From the NCBI GenBank assembly GCA_002803225.1, contig NXFV01000276.1:1-47554 (forward strand): a DNA stretch of 47,554 nt, read 5' to 3'. The notes below the pieces were generated by a model. It saw only the letters and a program-made list of their open reading frames with translations. It searched no databases and had not been told where the DNA came from. Position 1 is the first letter of the stretch. Each line of letters starts with the position of its first letter. This document shows, piece by piece, positions 23,516 through 35,304 of the stretch. This stretch comes from Gamarada debralockiae. Its lineage: Eukaryota > Ascomycota > Leotiomycetes > Helotiales > Hyphodiscaceae. Position numbers and translations under genes: made by a program.

Positions 23516-24091
23516 GGCTCAGATGTTGATAGGGACAATTGAAGAGGTATTTTTGAGGAGACCTTTGATTGAAGTCCGAGAAACTGGGAGAAAGGCGACT
23601 AGAAGTACCAATTTGAATGCGATGTGAGATAACGATACCTCCAGCCTCTTTAGTGACTTAGATACCAAGCCTCGAGACACTTGAAACTCAGTGTCAATAT
23701 CCTGAAGTTCAATTGCCTGTTGGACCGAGTGATGACCTTGCATTAACCCAGCACCTTGAAAATGGCAAATCGCAGATTTAGAGTTGAATGATCAATAACG
23801 GCTATCTTTCATATGGAAAACCACCCCCCCCCCCCTCCCCACCGGGATCTTCAGAATTATTCTCCTACCTTCTGGCTCCGAAAGGCGATCTTTCTTTCAT
23901 CCTCTTATCATTCAGGTACCAAAAGATTGATGGACGAAAAGGGGACGAATCCGCTTCTGAACTAGCGCAGGATCGCAAGCTTTCAAGCGACGTCATGGGT
24001 GGGCCATGGCCTTTTATTTCCAGCTCCGAATTGCTGAGCAACCTTTGGTCAATCGATTCTCCCCCGTCACCACGATACCGAGACATCAGTC
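23516..24091. other. Intergenic, mcr1 upstream region with a C12 run
   Basis: No gene seen. A run of 12 C lies at 23824-23835, within what is probably the mcr1 promoter or 5' UTR. Confidence 0.45.
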
Positions 24092-25269
24092 ATGTTTGCG
24101 CGACAAGCATTTAAAGCGGCTCAGCCGTTGAAAGCTGTGAGTACAGCAAGCTTTGTTGATGCCATTGTTATGCTGCAGAATTTCTGAGCTTCCCAGGAGT
24201 CAACATCGAAGCTGACAGCCATCATTAGCAATACCGTCGATATGCCACCGAACAATCCAGCGGCGGATCAAACACAATGCTCTATGCTGGAGTGGCCACA
24301 CTCTTAGCAGGAGGCGGATACTACTACTACAACCAGAACCCCGACAAGGTCAAGAATGCTGCGAAGGAGGCAGAGGCCAAGGCAAAGGGAGCTGTTGGAG
24401 CTGCAAAGGACAAGGCTGAGGGAGCCACCAGCAAAAGTGCTTTTACTGGCGGTGACCAAGGCTTCATCTCCTTGAAGCTCGAGTCCGTCGAAAACATCAA
24501 TCACAATACCAAGAAGTTCCGCTTTGCGCTGCCCGAGGGCGACCAAGTCAGTGGTCTGCGCATTGCATCTGCGATTCTGACGAAGTATAAGGGCCCGGAG
24601 ATGGAGAAGCCCACTATTCGACCATACACGCCTGTCAGTGACGAAGGTATGATCGAATGACCCCACAGTCACTGAATAGCTGCTGACAGCACAAAAGGCG
24701 AGAAGGGATACCTCGATCTTCTTATCAAGAAATACCCCAACGGCCCTATGTCCGAACACATCCACGATATGCAACCCGGCCAAAGACTCGACTTCAAGGG
24801 GCCCATCCCCAAATACCCATGGTCTCCAAATAAGCACAACCACATCGCCTTGATCGCAGGTGGAACTGGAATCACACCCATGTACCAACTTACCCGCGCG
24901 ATCTTCAGCAACCCAGATGACAAGATCAAGGTCACTCTCGTTTTTGCCAATGTCACAGAGGAGGATATCCTACTGAAAAGAGAGTTCGAGGATCTTGAGA
25001 ACACATACCCGCAACGATTCAGAGCATTCTACGTTCTTGACAAGCCACCGCAAGGGTGGAAGGGAGGAAAGGGATTTATCAACAAGGAGTTGTTGAAGAC
25101 AGTTCTCCCCGAGCCAAAGTCGGAAAATATCAAGATCTTCGTCTGTGGACCACCGGGAATGTACAAGGCTATCTCGGGAGCGAAGAAGTCGCCGAGTGAT
25201 CAGGGAGAGCTTGATGGAAGTATCCTTGAGCAATTGGGATACTCCAAGGATCAGGTTTACAAATTTTAG
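24092..25269 (+). CDS. mcr1: NADH-cytochrome b5 reductase, mitochondrial (Mcr1)
   Basis: Exons 24092-24136, 24229-24646 and 24698-25269 give 344 residues, the usual Mcr1 length. The N-terminus [20 protein letters not shown] is a typical matrix-type presequence, followed by a membrane segment near 31-50 ([17 protein letters not shown]) and an Ala/Lys-rich linker. The FAD-binding motif RPYTPVS lies at 146-152, the NADH-binding GGTGITPM at 209-216 and CGPPGM at 304-309; all diagnostic residues are present. In yeast one form anchors in the outer membrane and a processed form lies in the intermembrane space, and the enzyme reduces D-erythroascorbyl radicals and supplies electrons to sterol synthesis via cytochrome b5. 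Introns are 92 and 51 bp. No anomaly is seen. Confidence 0.95.
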
Positions 25270-26002
25270 ATGGCGTGGCAAAGGGAACATGATAGAGTGT
25301 ACGAGTACAGTAGAGTATACATGGAATGGAATAGACGATCAATCAGGGGGCCCATCTCATCCCAATGGCTTCTCTTGGACATTGTCGTCTAGCACGGCTA
25401 CTCTGGTGAGTCAAACCACTTCAACGAATAATAATCCACAAAGGACATCGAAGTTCACTCACCACGTTTAATAAGACGTCTCGAAATAGTATGGGCAGGG
25501 ATTTCAGTATCCCCAATAGTTCCTCATTCCCGTTAAAATCGAGTAATCCCCGGCCGTCGACGGTTCCAATTTCAATTTCATAATCATCTTGCAGGGTCTC
25601 GCCACATTCCTGAAGCAGTAGATATAGTATCTGAAAGAACATCTACATATCCACATATTCGCCAAAAGCTTTTTCCTATCTGCTTACCACAATATTAGTG
25701 ACCCCAACCCACTGGGCCGTTATACCCGTCACCCGGTCAGCATCTAGGCCGTTATACCCGTCAACCGCTCAGCATCTCCACAATAGCCTATTTGGACTAT
25801 GTTGACTCCATACCTTGACGCCAGTACTCTTCAAAGAATGCGCTATGAAACTGCCACTACGGTCTCTCAAGTAGGAGACTGTCGCATTACTCTAAATAGT
25901 AAAGTAGGTCTTCGTTCTCATTACCGTCTTTTATTTTCCTTTGCGGCTTTCGTCCCATTTTTGATCCTCTTGTTTTGGGGTTGAGAGAGGGGAATTGGCA
26001 GA
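25270..26002. other. Intergenic between mcr1 and the MFS gene
   Basis: No supported gene. It contains the 32-bp direct repeat listed separately and presumably the MFS promoter. Confidence 0.45.
25715..25777. repeat. Two-copy 32-bp tandem repeat
   Basis: The unit starting GGCCGTTATACCCGTCA occupies 25715-25746 and recurs at 25747-25777 with two mismatches and one missing terminal base. It lies about 230 bp before the MFS start codon and could be a duplicated regulatory site. Confidence 0.85.
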
Positions 26003-28056
26003 ATGCAGTCATTCCTGCAGTATAAACGCTTTGGAAAGCATGCGAAAGACCAATACGAACGAGATCGCAAGCGCGCTGAGGCATTGGAGAGGGCAAATGC
26101 CGAAAAAGACGAGAGCACGGAAACATTGGGGAATGGCGAGGCAGTGACACATCGACGTTCATCCATTGATACGAAATCCTCTGAGCCAGGGAGCCCAGAG
26201 TCGCGCAATCCAGAGAAGGCTGAAGAGCCCGAGGGTCGCTCAGACGAGCAGGAAGATGGAAATCCATATGACGATGGCGGAGAAGTCGAGCGAGGCGCAA
26301 CGGCGGACACGATGAAGAGTACGCAGAGCTTTAGGACGAAAATGGGACATGCGCTGAGTGGGATCGAAGTTAGACAACTATCGAAAGAGCTCACCAGAAC
26401 GAGAACGAAGAGAATTGGGAAGCAGCATGAGAAAGTAGAGGAAAGAGAGACGGTCTTTGTGGTGGGTTATGAGTCGGAGAATGATCCCCTGAACCCGTAC
26501 AGGTGGTCCTTCGGCACTCGGATACTTGCTACGATTGTCATTGCTTGTATTGGTTTCATTGTGGGGTTTGCGTCGTCTATCGACTCGGCGGCTTTGACGC
26601 AGGCGAGTGAAGAGTTTGGTGTTAGTGAAGTCACCGAATCGCTCGCAACTGGTCTCTTTCTGGCTGGTTTCGGTTTCGGTGCATTATTTGCTGGGCCGAT
26701 CTCAGAGACTGTTGGGCGCAACCCGGTTTATATTACCACTTTATTTATATACATGATCTGGATCAGTAAGTTCTCCTTCATCCCCGGTCTTCGGCCGGCT
26801 AATACTAACGCTATCAACTGTAGTGGCAGCAGCTCTCTCACCCAATATTGGAGCTCAATTTGTCTTCCGCTTCCTGGCTGGATTCTTTGGCTCAACGCCT
26901 CTCACCTGTGCCGGAGGCTCTATTTCAGATCTTTGGGATCCTATGGAGCGAGTATTTGCCTTCCCGGTTTTCGCAAGCGCTGCCTTTATGGGGCCAATTT
27001 TCGGTCCTGTTGTCGGTGGATTCATTGGGCAATCCAGCCTCGTTTCCTGGCGCTGGTGCGAATGGATTACACTCATCATCTCCGGCCTGATCCTCGGCCT
27101 CGTCGTCCTCTTTCAACCCGAGACCTTCGCCCCCGTCCTCCTAAAATGGAAAGCCGCCCATCTCCGCAAAATCACAGGCGACAATCGCTTCGTAGCCGAA
27201 GTCGAAATCCGCGCCGACCCCTTCTCCATACGCCTCCTCCATGCCCTCTATCGTCCCTTCATCCTGGCCGTCCGCGAACCAATAGTCATTCTCTTCGCCC
27301 TCTACCTCACCGTCGTGTATATCATCCTGTTTACCTTCCTCGATGGCTATGCCTACATCTTTGGTGAAACGTATGGATTTTCGGAGGGGATAACCGGACT
27401 GGCGTTCATTGGGATAGCGATTGGGCTTTGTTGTACGAGTTTGCTGATCCCGCTGATTCACCATTGGACCAAGAGGGATTTGAAGGCGGCGCAGGAGAAG
27501 GATGGACCGGGTGCGAAACTGCCGCCTGAGAAGAGACTTTGGCTCGCTATGTTTGGGGCCCCAGCTGTGCCGATTAGTTTGTTTTGGATGGGGTGGACGA
27601 ATTATCCTAGTATTTCTTACTGGTCTGGATTAGTTTCCAGTGTTCTTTTCGGATATGGGTTCTTGTGCATTTTTATAAGCACGTGTCAGTATATCATCGA
27701 TTCGTACGAGATGTACGCCGCTTCTGCGTTGGCGTCTTTGACGATGATCCGTTATGTTGCGGCTGGAGGAATGGTCGAAGTGAGCATCCCGTAAGTTCTT
27801 TCTGCCCACCTCTCGAGCTTAAATCATTGATACTTTTCTAGGTTCTACAAAAACTTGGGTGTCCATTGGACATTGACAATTCTGGGCGCTATCAGCGCCG
27901 TCATGGTCCCGGTGGTGAGTTACAGTTCCCTCTCTTGACTGCAGCATGAACTATTCCAATGATTGAGCGTTTTTTGACCGTTAATAGCCATATCTTTTCT
28001 ATTTTTATGGTCCAAAGATCAGGAGCTGGTCGAAGTATGCCGCGAACGCTGAGTGA
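26003..28056 (+). CDS. MFS transporter, DHA1 drug/polyamine type
   Basis: Exons 26003-26765, 26824-27790, 27842-27914 and 27988-28056 give 623 residues. The first 170 are hydrophilic and rich in Glu, Arg and Lys, unusually long for the group. Then come NDPLNPYRWSFGTR, the usual lead-in of DHA1 carriers, and twelve predicted helices. The motif between helices 2 and 3 is GPISETVGRNPVYI; helix 5 has GPIFGPVVGGFIGQ, the antiporter motif C of drug-efflux DHA1 members; MGWTNYPSI and ISTCQYIIDSYEMYAASAL lie near the end. Relatives such as yeast Tpo1 and Flu1 export polyamines and drugs at the plasma membrane; the substrate here is not predictable. All four junctions are GT..AG. The gene converges on a Zn2Cys6 regulator 592 bp away, a common pairing for inducible transporters. 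Confidence 0.88.
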
Positions 28057-28647
28057 TAGTCGTCGTGGTTGGATTGGGAGCCTGTTTTCGAGGCATTGTA
28101 AATATTAGAAACATTGCATGCGCGGAGTCTGGAGCGTGGAAGGTCATTGCTGCATAATTGGTAGAGCGGAAATAGGATTGGAAACATATATTCGGTGATT
28201 AGTGTTGGGGTGCGGTTGATTGGAAGTTCGAAATTAGACGGGTGCACGCGATATATTGACGACTATCTTAAAGAATTTTCCTCAGAATTCGCATCTTGAG
28301 CAGGTCACTTTCCAATAGAGAGTGAGAGACAATGTTAACTTAATTCATTCAAGTCGTCCTTCCTTGCATCGCGTGGTTCGACGACCCCTCTACACCGTTG
28401 TCGAATCAACATCAGCAGCTGCGATTTGATATGGGAGGCCTCACAAGTCAAGTCACAGGAGATGTAGATATGATTGTTTCTTCATTAATCTGGGCAACTC
28501 CTCTTACTCATCGAGAATAGGTCTCAATTTTGGGATAGGTCGTCATCAACCCATTTCGTAACGCTAAACTCCCCCTTAAACCGAATCAACGCTCTGAATT
28601 TCCCAAACAACATACAAGTACCATAATCTAACAAACCCTCCGGAGCC
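28057..28647. other. Intergenic, convergent 3' ends
   Basis: Between the MFS and Zn2Cys6 stop codons. A 70-codon frame on the minus strand (28524-28736) overlaps the end of the regulator, but nothing supports it as an extra exon. No other feature seen. Confidence 0.45.
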
Positions 28648-30724
28648 TCACGATCCTGCACTGCCAACGGCATACGTGAACTCCTTCGCCTCCAAAATCC
28701 GCAAGTACTCCGCAGCATTTCTCCATCGTGTACCAAATCTCCTCAAGCAATGCCGAAGCGAATCCAACGCCATCTGATAGCTCTCATCGCCACTCTCTCT
28801 GACCAACCAAGCATAGTTTGCCGCCGCCGCATATATGGAATCCATGACGATAGGGCTGAGACGATCGAGGTCTTGAGGATTTTGGGTAGCAACACTAATC
28901 CGCTCTGCAAAATCAACAATGCTTCCTGCAACTGTCTTGAGACCATCAATAGCCTTTACCTGCATCTCTGCCGTTTCCAAGTTTTTCTTACCGCAACTAG
29001 CTGATTCCGGGCACGAATATGTCTCACAGAGTACACAGAGTGTGCTGTAAGTAAGAGATAGAGGTGCAGTCAAGCTGAGGTAGTCGTGTGTGTTGTCGGC
29101 TTCGTCCTTTAGCTTCCGGGCAAGATCGCAGATGTCGATGTATAGTTGGTTTGCAAGACCGAACTTGACTGTGTCAGAGGGGATTTTCTCGCCGTAGTGG
29201 TGGCTGAGGACTTTGCCCATCATGACTGATGCTTGACATAATCGAGGGAAGGGATCAACGGGGTCGGAAACCGGGCCAGAAACGAGCCGCTGGACGGCAA
29301 GTGACATTTCTCCTTGCTCCTGTTCGGACCATTTGTTAGTACCGAGTATGACCAATGGATCTCTCACCTACCCAAGCAGAGTCATTGACTGGAAGTAAGT
29401 CATCGGATTTTGGCTCCTGGGTAGTCAAAATATGACCCTGACTTCCAATCGACACAATCCTGTAAGGTGTCAGCATGGATAGATCAGGTTGCCAAGAAAG
29501 GTTGTAGGGAGTGCTCACCTCTCCGTAACAAGAACGCCCCACCATGTCCGCCTGCGTTCCTCCAGCTCAGTCCATGTCGACTGTTATCCGAACATTAGGT
29601 TCAATCATGAATTATTACCGAGTCTACTTACCGGTCTTCCCAGTAGTTCCAATGTCTCATTATGTCCGTTTATGCCGAGCAGATTGCCATATCTGACGCA
29701 CCAGCCAGCCGACATCCAAGCAGCTGGATAAATTGCCTGTCCATATTCGTACCAGGTGATGAGAAGGCCGGCCTGGAGAACAAATAACGACACTGCACCA
29801 GCTGCCTCCATTAAAGCAAGAAAGCGTTTTGCAGATATGTAGACAGAGGCCTGGTAGCTTTCGATGCCATCAGGAGGTCTTGATATGATGAGCTTCATGC
29901 AAAGGAATAGAAGAGCAAGATCCGGACCGGCTTCCCAGTGAGGACTGCTCATGTTTACCATCAATCGCTTCTGTGAAACGATTGGCATCCATATGTGGAC
30001 AGTGGCAAAGTATTCATTAGCAATGGCTGTTACAGAAGATCCGTCTCCGATGAGCTCAAGAACATCCTGCAAAAAGGTCAGCTGTGAACAAAGAACTCTG
30101 ACTTTCAACTTTCCAAATGCTTGTCCTGTAGATTAACTAGACTTTGAAACTAAAATCGGCTAATGCGAGCTTCGATTTCTTGGGAGTAAGAGAAAGGAGC
30201 AGCGACAACTCACCATGGGCATTTCAAGAGATGGCTTTGGTATATGTATTCTGAAAGGTTCCGTCAGTTCTCTGCGTCATACTCGCCAAAAGAATGACCG
30301 ACCCTCCATTTTTGAATGTCTCTTTGTCAAGTACTGCAATTGCAGGAAACTTGTTTTGTATGGCTTGCCATGCATAGTCTTGTGGTGGGTTGTAGGAAGG
30401 AAGCGGTTGTCCAAGCGAATCAGAAGCGGACAATGTAGTCGAAGAAGGTGTAGCAAAGGGTGTAGGTGGGTTGATCATGGAATTGCCTCCATTGAGTCTA
30501 GCTTCAAGTTCAACGACCTTCATGCTCAAGGCATGGAATTCTTCTGATGTGGGATTTGGGGAGGCATCGGAGTAGTCGCAATGACGATTCATTCGTTCGC
30601 ACAAGGCGCACGCGGGCAGCGCTTTGTTGCATTTCCGCTTCTGTTTTCTGCAGGACATGCATGCTTGAGGCGCCTTTGGGATATGCGGCTCTGGCATGCC
30701 ATTGGGACTTCCGTACATTGACAT
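28648..30724 (-). CDS. Zn2Cys6 transcription factor with fungal-specific TF domain
   Basis: Six exons, complement(30724-30303, 30250-30214, 30066-29632, 29580-29519, 29459-29372, 29319-28648), give 571 residues in frame. The zinc cluster is at residues 22-49 with spacing CX2CX6CX6CX2CX6C (ACMSCRKQKRKC, ACALCERMNRHC). A linker helix (VVELEARLN) follows. The middle-homology region is recognisable by LIGDGSSVTAIANEYFATVH, IWMPIVSQKRL, AWMSAGWCVRYGNLLGI and ELEERRRTWWGVLV. The 37-bp exon 2 encodes IHIPKPSLEMPM, the short Pro-Lys-Pro segment common before this domain. Its donor, GTCGGT, is the weakest junction. These proteins are nuclear regulators, and the best local target guess is the convergent MFS gene. 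The start could lie slightly downstream at MPEPH. Confidence 0.85.
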
Positions 30725-31116
30725 TGTTGGTTGGGAGGAGGGTATTGTGCGGGGTCGTTCGGTGCGGCCGCGTTGCCTTTCTGCTCAATTCTGGATGGAG
30801 GGCGCGTCTGTCGCAGATTCTATGCATTAGTCAAGCAGTGAGACTATAGTGGTGATAGGTTGACTTGTGCTCAAGAAGGCCAGAGAGAGAGAGCGGACTA
30901 GAACTTACCCTTTAAGACTGGATTTCCTCTCTTTCTTTTTCGTTGAAGATGGGGGTTGTGTAGGCCAGCCAGTTGTCGGCCGCGAATGCCGTTTCTGGTT
31001 CATTTTCGTTCATGAGGAGTTGGCCCGAGCGCCCTGGCGCTTCACTGAGCACTGAGCTTGTTTACCTAAGACTTTGTCAAATCCAGGAATTCGTCTGTTC
31101 CCACGTCCAGTTCACA
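30725..31116. promoter_or_regulatory. Divergent promoter of the Zn2Cys6 and 2EXR genes
   Basis: These 392 bp separate two outward-facing start codons and so presumably hold both promoters. I did not recognise a specific binding site. Confidence 0.4.
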
Positions 31117-32220
31117 ATGGCATCCCTCCTACAATATCCGCCGAGCTTCCCTAATTTCTCAGATCTACCAGTAGAGATCAGATTGCGAATATGGCAATTT
31201 GCAGCACTTCGACGGCCGCGTGTTATCCAAATTGGTTACGATCCAAATAAGAGCTGTTGGAAAGCTTGGAAGGATGGGTTAGGGGGTCTGCCTTCAATCG
31301 TCCACGTCGCCCGAGAAGCTCGGGAAGAAGCTCTCAAGCCTTATATCCGAATATTCGATGCCTATGTCGATCCAGAGGAAGACACAATATTCATCAGCGA
31401 CCCCATATTCTCGATACGAAAACCGAGAAGCATATTCATGAGTTCCGAGCACACAAAGCGACTAAGAAATGTTGCCTTTACGAGTGAGATTTACAACGGT
31501 TTGACGCAATCGTTCGATCAATTCCCAAGTCTCTGCGAAGCACCTGTGACGGTACTGCGGAGGTTAGACTGCTTAACACATTTCACACTAGCACTTTCGG
31601 AAGATGGTGCTGGATTTGAATACTCTGACGATGAGGAGGAGGATGGGGAGGATGAAGACGAAAACGAAGACGAAGATGATGAAGAAGCCGGGGGCGATAA
31701 AGAGAGCACAAGCCAGCCACATGACGTCGAAAACATCGCACCACCAGCCCAGGCCTGTGAATCAGATGTTGCTCAAGACAACGCAGAACACGAGCCTGGA
31801 CACGAAGGGGAATCCGATGATTCTCTGGATGAGGATGCTATCGTCCGTCAATTTCTCAATCGCCTGGACGAAGAAGCGATAGAAACTATGTCCAAGGGAT
31901 ACTTCAGACATCTGGGAAACATCCACTTCGAAAGTGCAGTAGGTCATCCGGATCACTGGGAAGCTTGGGAGATATACAGAGATGAGCTAGAAGTCTCTTT
32001 TGATCTGGAGAAAGAAGAATTTCCCGATTGGATTCGGCCCAAAGTCAGCGTCATGGCAGTCGAATATGGACTTCGTCGCCTGGGGGATTTCAGAAGAAAG
32101 CTCCATCTTCTGGGTGATCATAAGGGCGATCTATTCGATGATGTGTATGAGATCAATGCGGTTGGTTATGTCAGCGAGACCGAACATGGAATCGAGAGCG
32201 AGTCTGATATTAGTCTGTAG
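31117..32220 (+). CDS. 2EXR domain protein with acidic insert
   Basis: A single uninterrupted 367-residue frame. The N-terminal 2EXR domain reads FSDLPVEIRLRIWQFAALRR, PRVIQIGYD, LPSIVHVAREAREEAL and DTIFISDP, spanning about residues 12-95. The family is expanded in fungi and resembles F-box proteins in its opening motif; no biochemical role is established. A run of Asp/Glu with Ser at about 169-191 is a strong acidic low-complexity insert, followed by a second acidic stretch and a conserved-looking C-terminal part (WRP-like FPDWIRPKVSVMAVEYGL). The start is the Met just before LLQYPPSF; the frame is open upstream to 30973, but that part lacks conserved sequence. No intron. Confidence 0.8.
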   Translation: MASLLQYPPSFPNFSDLPVEIRLRIWQFAALRRPRVIQIGYDPNKSCWKAWKDGLGGLPSIVHVAREAREEALKPYIRIFDAYVDPEEDTIFISDPIFSIRKPRSIFMSSEHTKRLRNVAFTSEIYNGLTQSFDQFPSLCEAPVTVLRRLDCLTHFTLALSEDGAGFEYSDDEEEDGEDEDENEDEDDEEAGGDKESTSQPHDVENIAPPAQACESDVAQDNAEHEPGHEGESDDSLDEDAIVRQFLNRLDEEAIETMSKGYFRHLGNIHFESAVGHPDHWEAWEIYRDELEVSFDLEKEEFPDWIRPKVSVMAVEYGLRRLGDFRRKLHLLGDHKGDLFDDVYEINAVGYVSETEHGIESESDISL

Positions 32221-32765
32221 CTGCAGCTACAACACTGCTAGGATTGTGAGGTGGAGTACCACATTCGGCACTCTCTAGCTTTCCCAGCGAGCCCCGAGTT
32301 GAGTCAGCTGCATTCAGATACAGCTAGAGTGGGGCAAGAGCTCAATGCCTCCAATTTATTCTGGCAATTAGGAAAACTCTCGTTGGGGTTTCTGGAGGCA
32401 AAATTTTCACAAAATCAATTCGTTCCAGCGGTCAGAGAGGTAGACTTAACTTTCGCCTTGCAGACATCGTGTGAACAAATTTTCAATCGCCAGGTCTAAT
32501 TGGGATGTGTGGCCTTGATGATCAATTTCTGTATTATTTATTTCAAGTTTCGCAGCTGATTATTTACAAGCATGCTCGGAGATCGGTACTAGTCCTGCAG
32601 GTACTAGTCCAGGCTAAAGTCGGAATAGCATCCTAGTCGCTTGTAGCACATGTCAACCTCACCTCTTCTTTTTTTCACACGACCTTCACTCTCTTTCTCT
32701 ACGCACGGCTTATGAGTCTCTAGCGTCAACCGAATTTTTCTCGTATTGTTGTACATACCGTTAAC
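32221..32765. other. Intergenic upstream of the hydrolase gene
   Basis: No supported gene. GGTACTAGTCC occurs twice within 27 bp near 32585-32611, and a pyrimidine-rich tract precedes the hydrolase start. Confidence 0.45.
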
Positions 32766-34096
32766 ATGTCATTCCGCGTCCAAGAGCATATCATCCCGTG
32801 CCAACACATCCGCCAACATGATGACTGGAGTACAAGAGATCAGAAAACGCCCAGGTTGTCTGTTAAACAATATTCTCCAACCAACAATCCTTCCCCGGTT
32901 GCTGGAGATATCACAATTATTGCCGCTCATGGGAACGGCTTTGTGAAGGTATACCAGGACGTATCTCAAGTCGTTTCCGGGCGCACTTAGCTCACTCGAC
33001 ACAGGAATTGTATGAGCCTCTCTGGGAGGATCTGGAACGACTTCTTAGCCAAAAAGGTCGTCGAATCCGCTCGATTTGGATCGCAGACACTGCCAATCAA
33101 GGCGCGAGCGGTCTTCTGAACGACGACTCGAAGTATGATGATGGTAGGTTATTCTGTGAACAATATCATGTGCTCAGAATGCCGACTTACTGCAGCCAGT
33201 ATCATGGTATGACCACTCACGAGATCTGCTTCACCTAGTGAACCATTTCCGCCCCGAGATGGTGCAGCCGATCGTGGGAGTCGGTCATTCAATGGGAGCG
33301 GGTCAACTGTATGTTCCCCGACCACCCTTCTTCCTCCTTTCTGACTGAAGTTGCTTTCAGAGCCATGCTTTCTCTCGGGCATCCTATGCTCTTCTCGGCT
33401 CTAGTCCTCATTGACCCGATCATAGCAACAGCAGCTATCAAAGGAATGGGCCCAGGAATGATAAAGATGACCTTGCGACGAAAAACGGAATGGCCTTCAC
33501 GACAAGCCGCTGAAAAGGCTCTCTCAAAGGCCTTTAGATCCTGGGATCCGCGCGTTTTAGAAAGGTTCAACAACTATGCTCTCTACCCCTATCCTGACCC
33601 CAAGGCTAGAGAGAACGAAACCCCAACGAGACTCACCACAGGCCGCTTCCAGGAGCTGGGCGGTATTGTGAGACCAGCTTTCATCTACGATGGCAATCTC
33701 AACCCGGAAAACATGCCATGGGTTGAAGAGGCACTCGTGATTGATGATCTAATTGGCTTCATTCCGTGCAGCACCGTTTATGTGTGTGGTAGCTTGAGTC
33801 CCTCAGCGGATACTGAGATTCGGAAGGACTGGATCGAGAGGACAGGGACGGGGAAGCATATGGGGAAACCAGGGCGCAAGAGACGGGTTGAAGCGAAGGT
33901 TTTGCCTGGTGTGGGACACTTCGTGCCGATGGAAGCTCCAGCGGCTTGTGCGGATGCTGTTGCGACGTGGGTTGATGAGGAGGTGGGAGAGTGGGAGAGG
34001 GAGGATGAGAAATTACGGGATTGGAGAGATCTGTCAGGAGAAAGAAAAGAGGAACTTGCGAATACCTGGATGGCCAATCTTAAGGCGAAGTTCTAA
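32766..34096 (+). CDS. Alpha/beta hydrolase (Lpx1-like)
   Basis: Exons 32766-32948, 33005-33143, 33200-33308 and 33361-34096 give 388 residues. The oxyanion-type HGNGFVK motif ends exon 1, the nucleophile elbow GHSMG is at residues 136-140, and the catalytic His is probably in VGHFVPMEAP. NDDSKYDD-VSWYDHSRDLLHL matches the fungal family that includes yeast peroxisomal lipase Lpx1 and the AKT2-like hydrolases of Alternaria. The C-terminus is LKAKF; AKF is not a canonical peroxisomal PTS1 tripeptide, so location is unclear. Intron 2 uses the second of two nearby acceptors (CAGCCAG), which is the only one that keeps the frame. It probably hydrolyses an ester; the substrate is unknown. No secondary-metabolite core gene is visible near it. 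Confidence 0.85.
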
Positions 34097-34870
34097 TAAG
34101 AGACGGGTTGGTAGTTCTTGAGAATGGCGGCTTCCGGATTGAAGGTTTGTATTTGCTAGAGTCGGATGCGATAGAATGGAAGCCCTCGATGCGGCAGATA
34201 TTACCTTGGACCCGGAGCTCGAGATAGTTCGGGCTCCGACTGGTACCAAGAGTCTTGTCTACGAGTATTGAATCAAGTGGTTGGCAGTTCAGCTCGCAAC
34301 TATCCTCTGGAAATTTCCTTCCCCTACCTAACGCTTCGATTCTGGAGAAGAGCCTATGAACACAGATGGCTTAATTTAGCGAGACGTCTAGCGACAACCA
34401 CTTCATTTCAGAGGTAATATTGCCTACAGGACCTTTTCGCCCCAAACCTTAACTTTAGCCGAGAATGAAGAAATGTGACGCTGTGGGGCCCCATACATCC
34501 AGGCTATCTGCCAAGATCTGACACTGTCGGTAGTGACGACGGAAGTAATAAACTTTCTCCAGTACATCGGTGGCAGATCCAGAACGCTATCTAAACTAGT
34601 AGGACAATCACGTGGCAGAAGTGAATGCACAGGCTATTAAACCTACTACTCGATTTAGAGGCGTATATCTCAACCAAAACGCACTTAATTCAAGTGAAAA
34701 TTGTATTAATTAAAAGCTCTATTAATACTTTGTCAAATACCCCTTATTCTTTATTATTTCCACTATCCTTTGAGGTATACTCTCTATTAATGTATCAAAG
34801 GGTTCTTCCTTGAGCTTAGCTTACTCTTAATACAAGGTTATTTCCATTTCCTTAATACTTCTGATCTTAT
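34097..34870. other. Transition into AT-rich repeat DNA
   Basis: No gene seen. From about 34620 the base composition drops sharply in GC and TpA becomes frequent, marking the edge of the transposon-rich region. Confidence 0.5.
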
Positions 34871-35304
34871 TGTTGGAAAATGGAATTATTACCTAGTAGT
34901 CACTTGCTAGTCATGTGATTGCTATGGGTTATTACTGTAAATAGCACATTAGATTGTATTTTCCTTAGCTTGGTTTTTACAGGGGTTATTTATAAGGGTT
35001 TCTAGTTATTTATGGTTTCTAGCTTATAGGCTAATTACGTATACAACGTCTGAGTAACTGTATTAGTCACGTGTTCGCTTATCCTACTTCTGCTATCCGA
35101 TCGGCTAGCCTAATATCCGACGGATAATCTAGTATCTGAGCTGTGCAGAGCTAGTTATATATAATAACCCTCCCGTATTCTAGTAATTTAGCATCTCCAA
35201 GTTCAAATTGGATCATCTTTTCACTACTGCTCGACCAAGCCTTACAGCTAGCTATACACCTTGCCTCGCCGTCATCACGTGCTACTTAACCTTCATAGCC
35301 AACA
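34871..35304. mobile_element. Candidate solo LTR
   Basis: The 434-bp segment begins TGTTGG and ends CCAACA, a perfect 6-bp terminal inverted repeat of the TG..CA type, and is AT-rich with a TATATATAA-like box. Flanks end in TTAT and begin TATT, so a clean 5-bp target duplication is not seen, and no primer-binding site follows. A solo, decayed Ty1/copia-type LTR fits best, but only one copy is in view. Confidence 0.35.

Noticed and set aside
26766..27367. Continuation of the first MFS exon frame to 27367
   Set aside because: After GTAAGT at 26766 this frame becomes Pro/Arg/Leu-rich nonsense, while the frame from 26824 carries the membrane helices.
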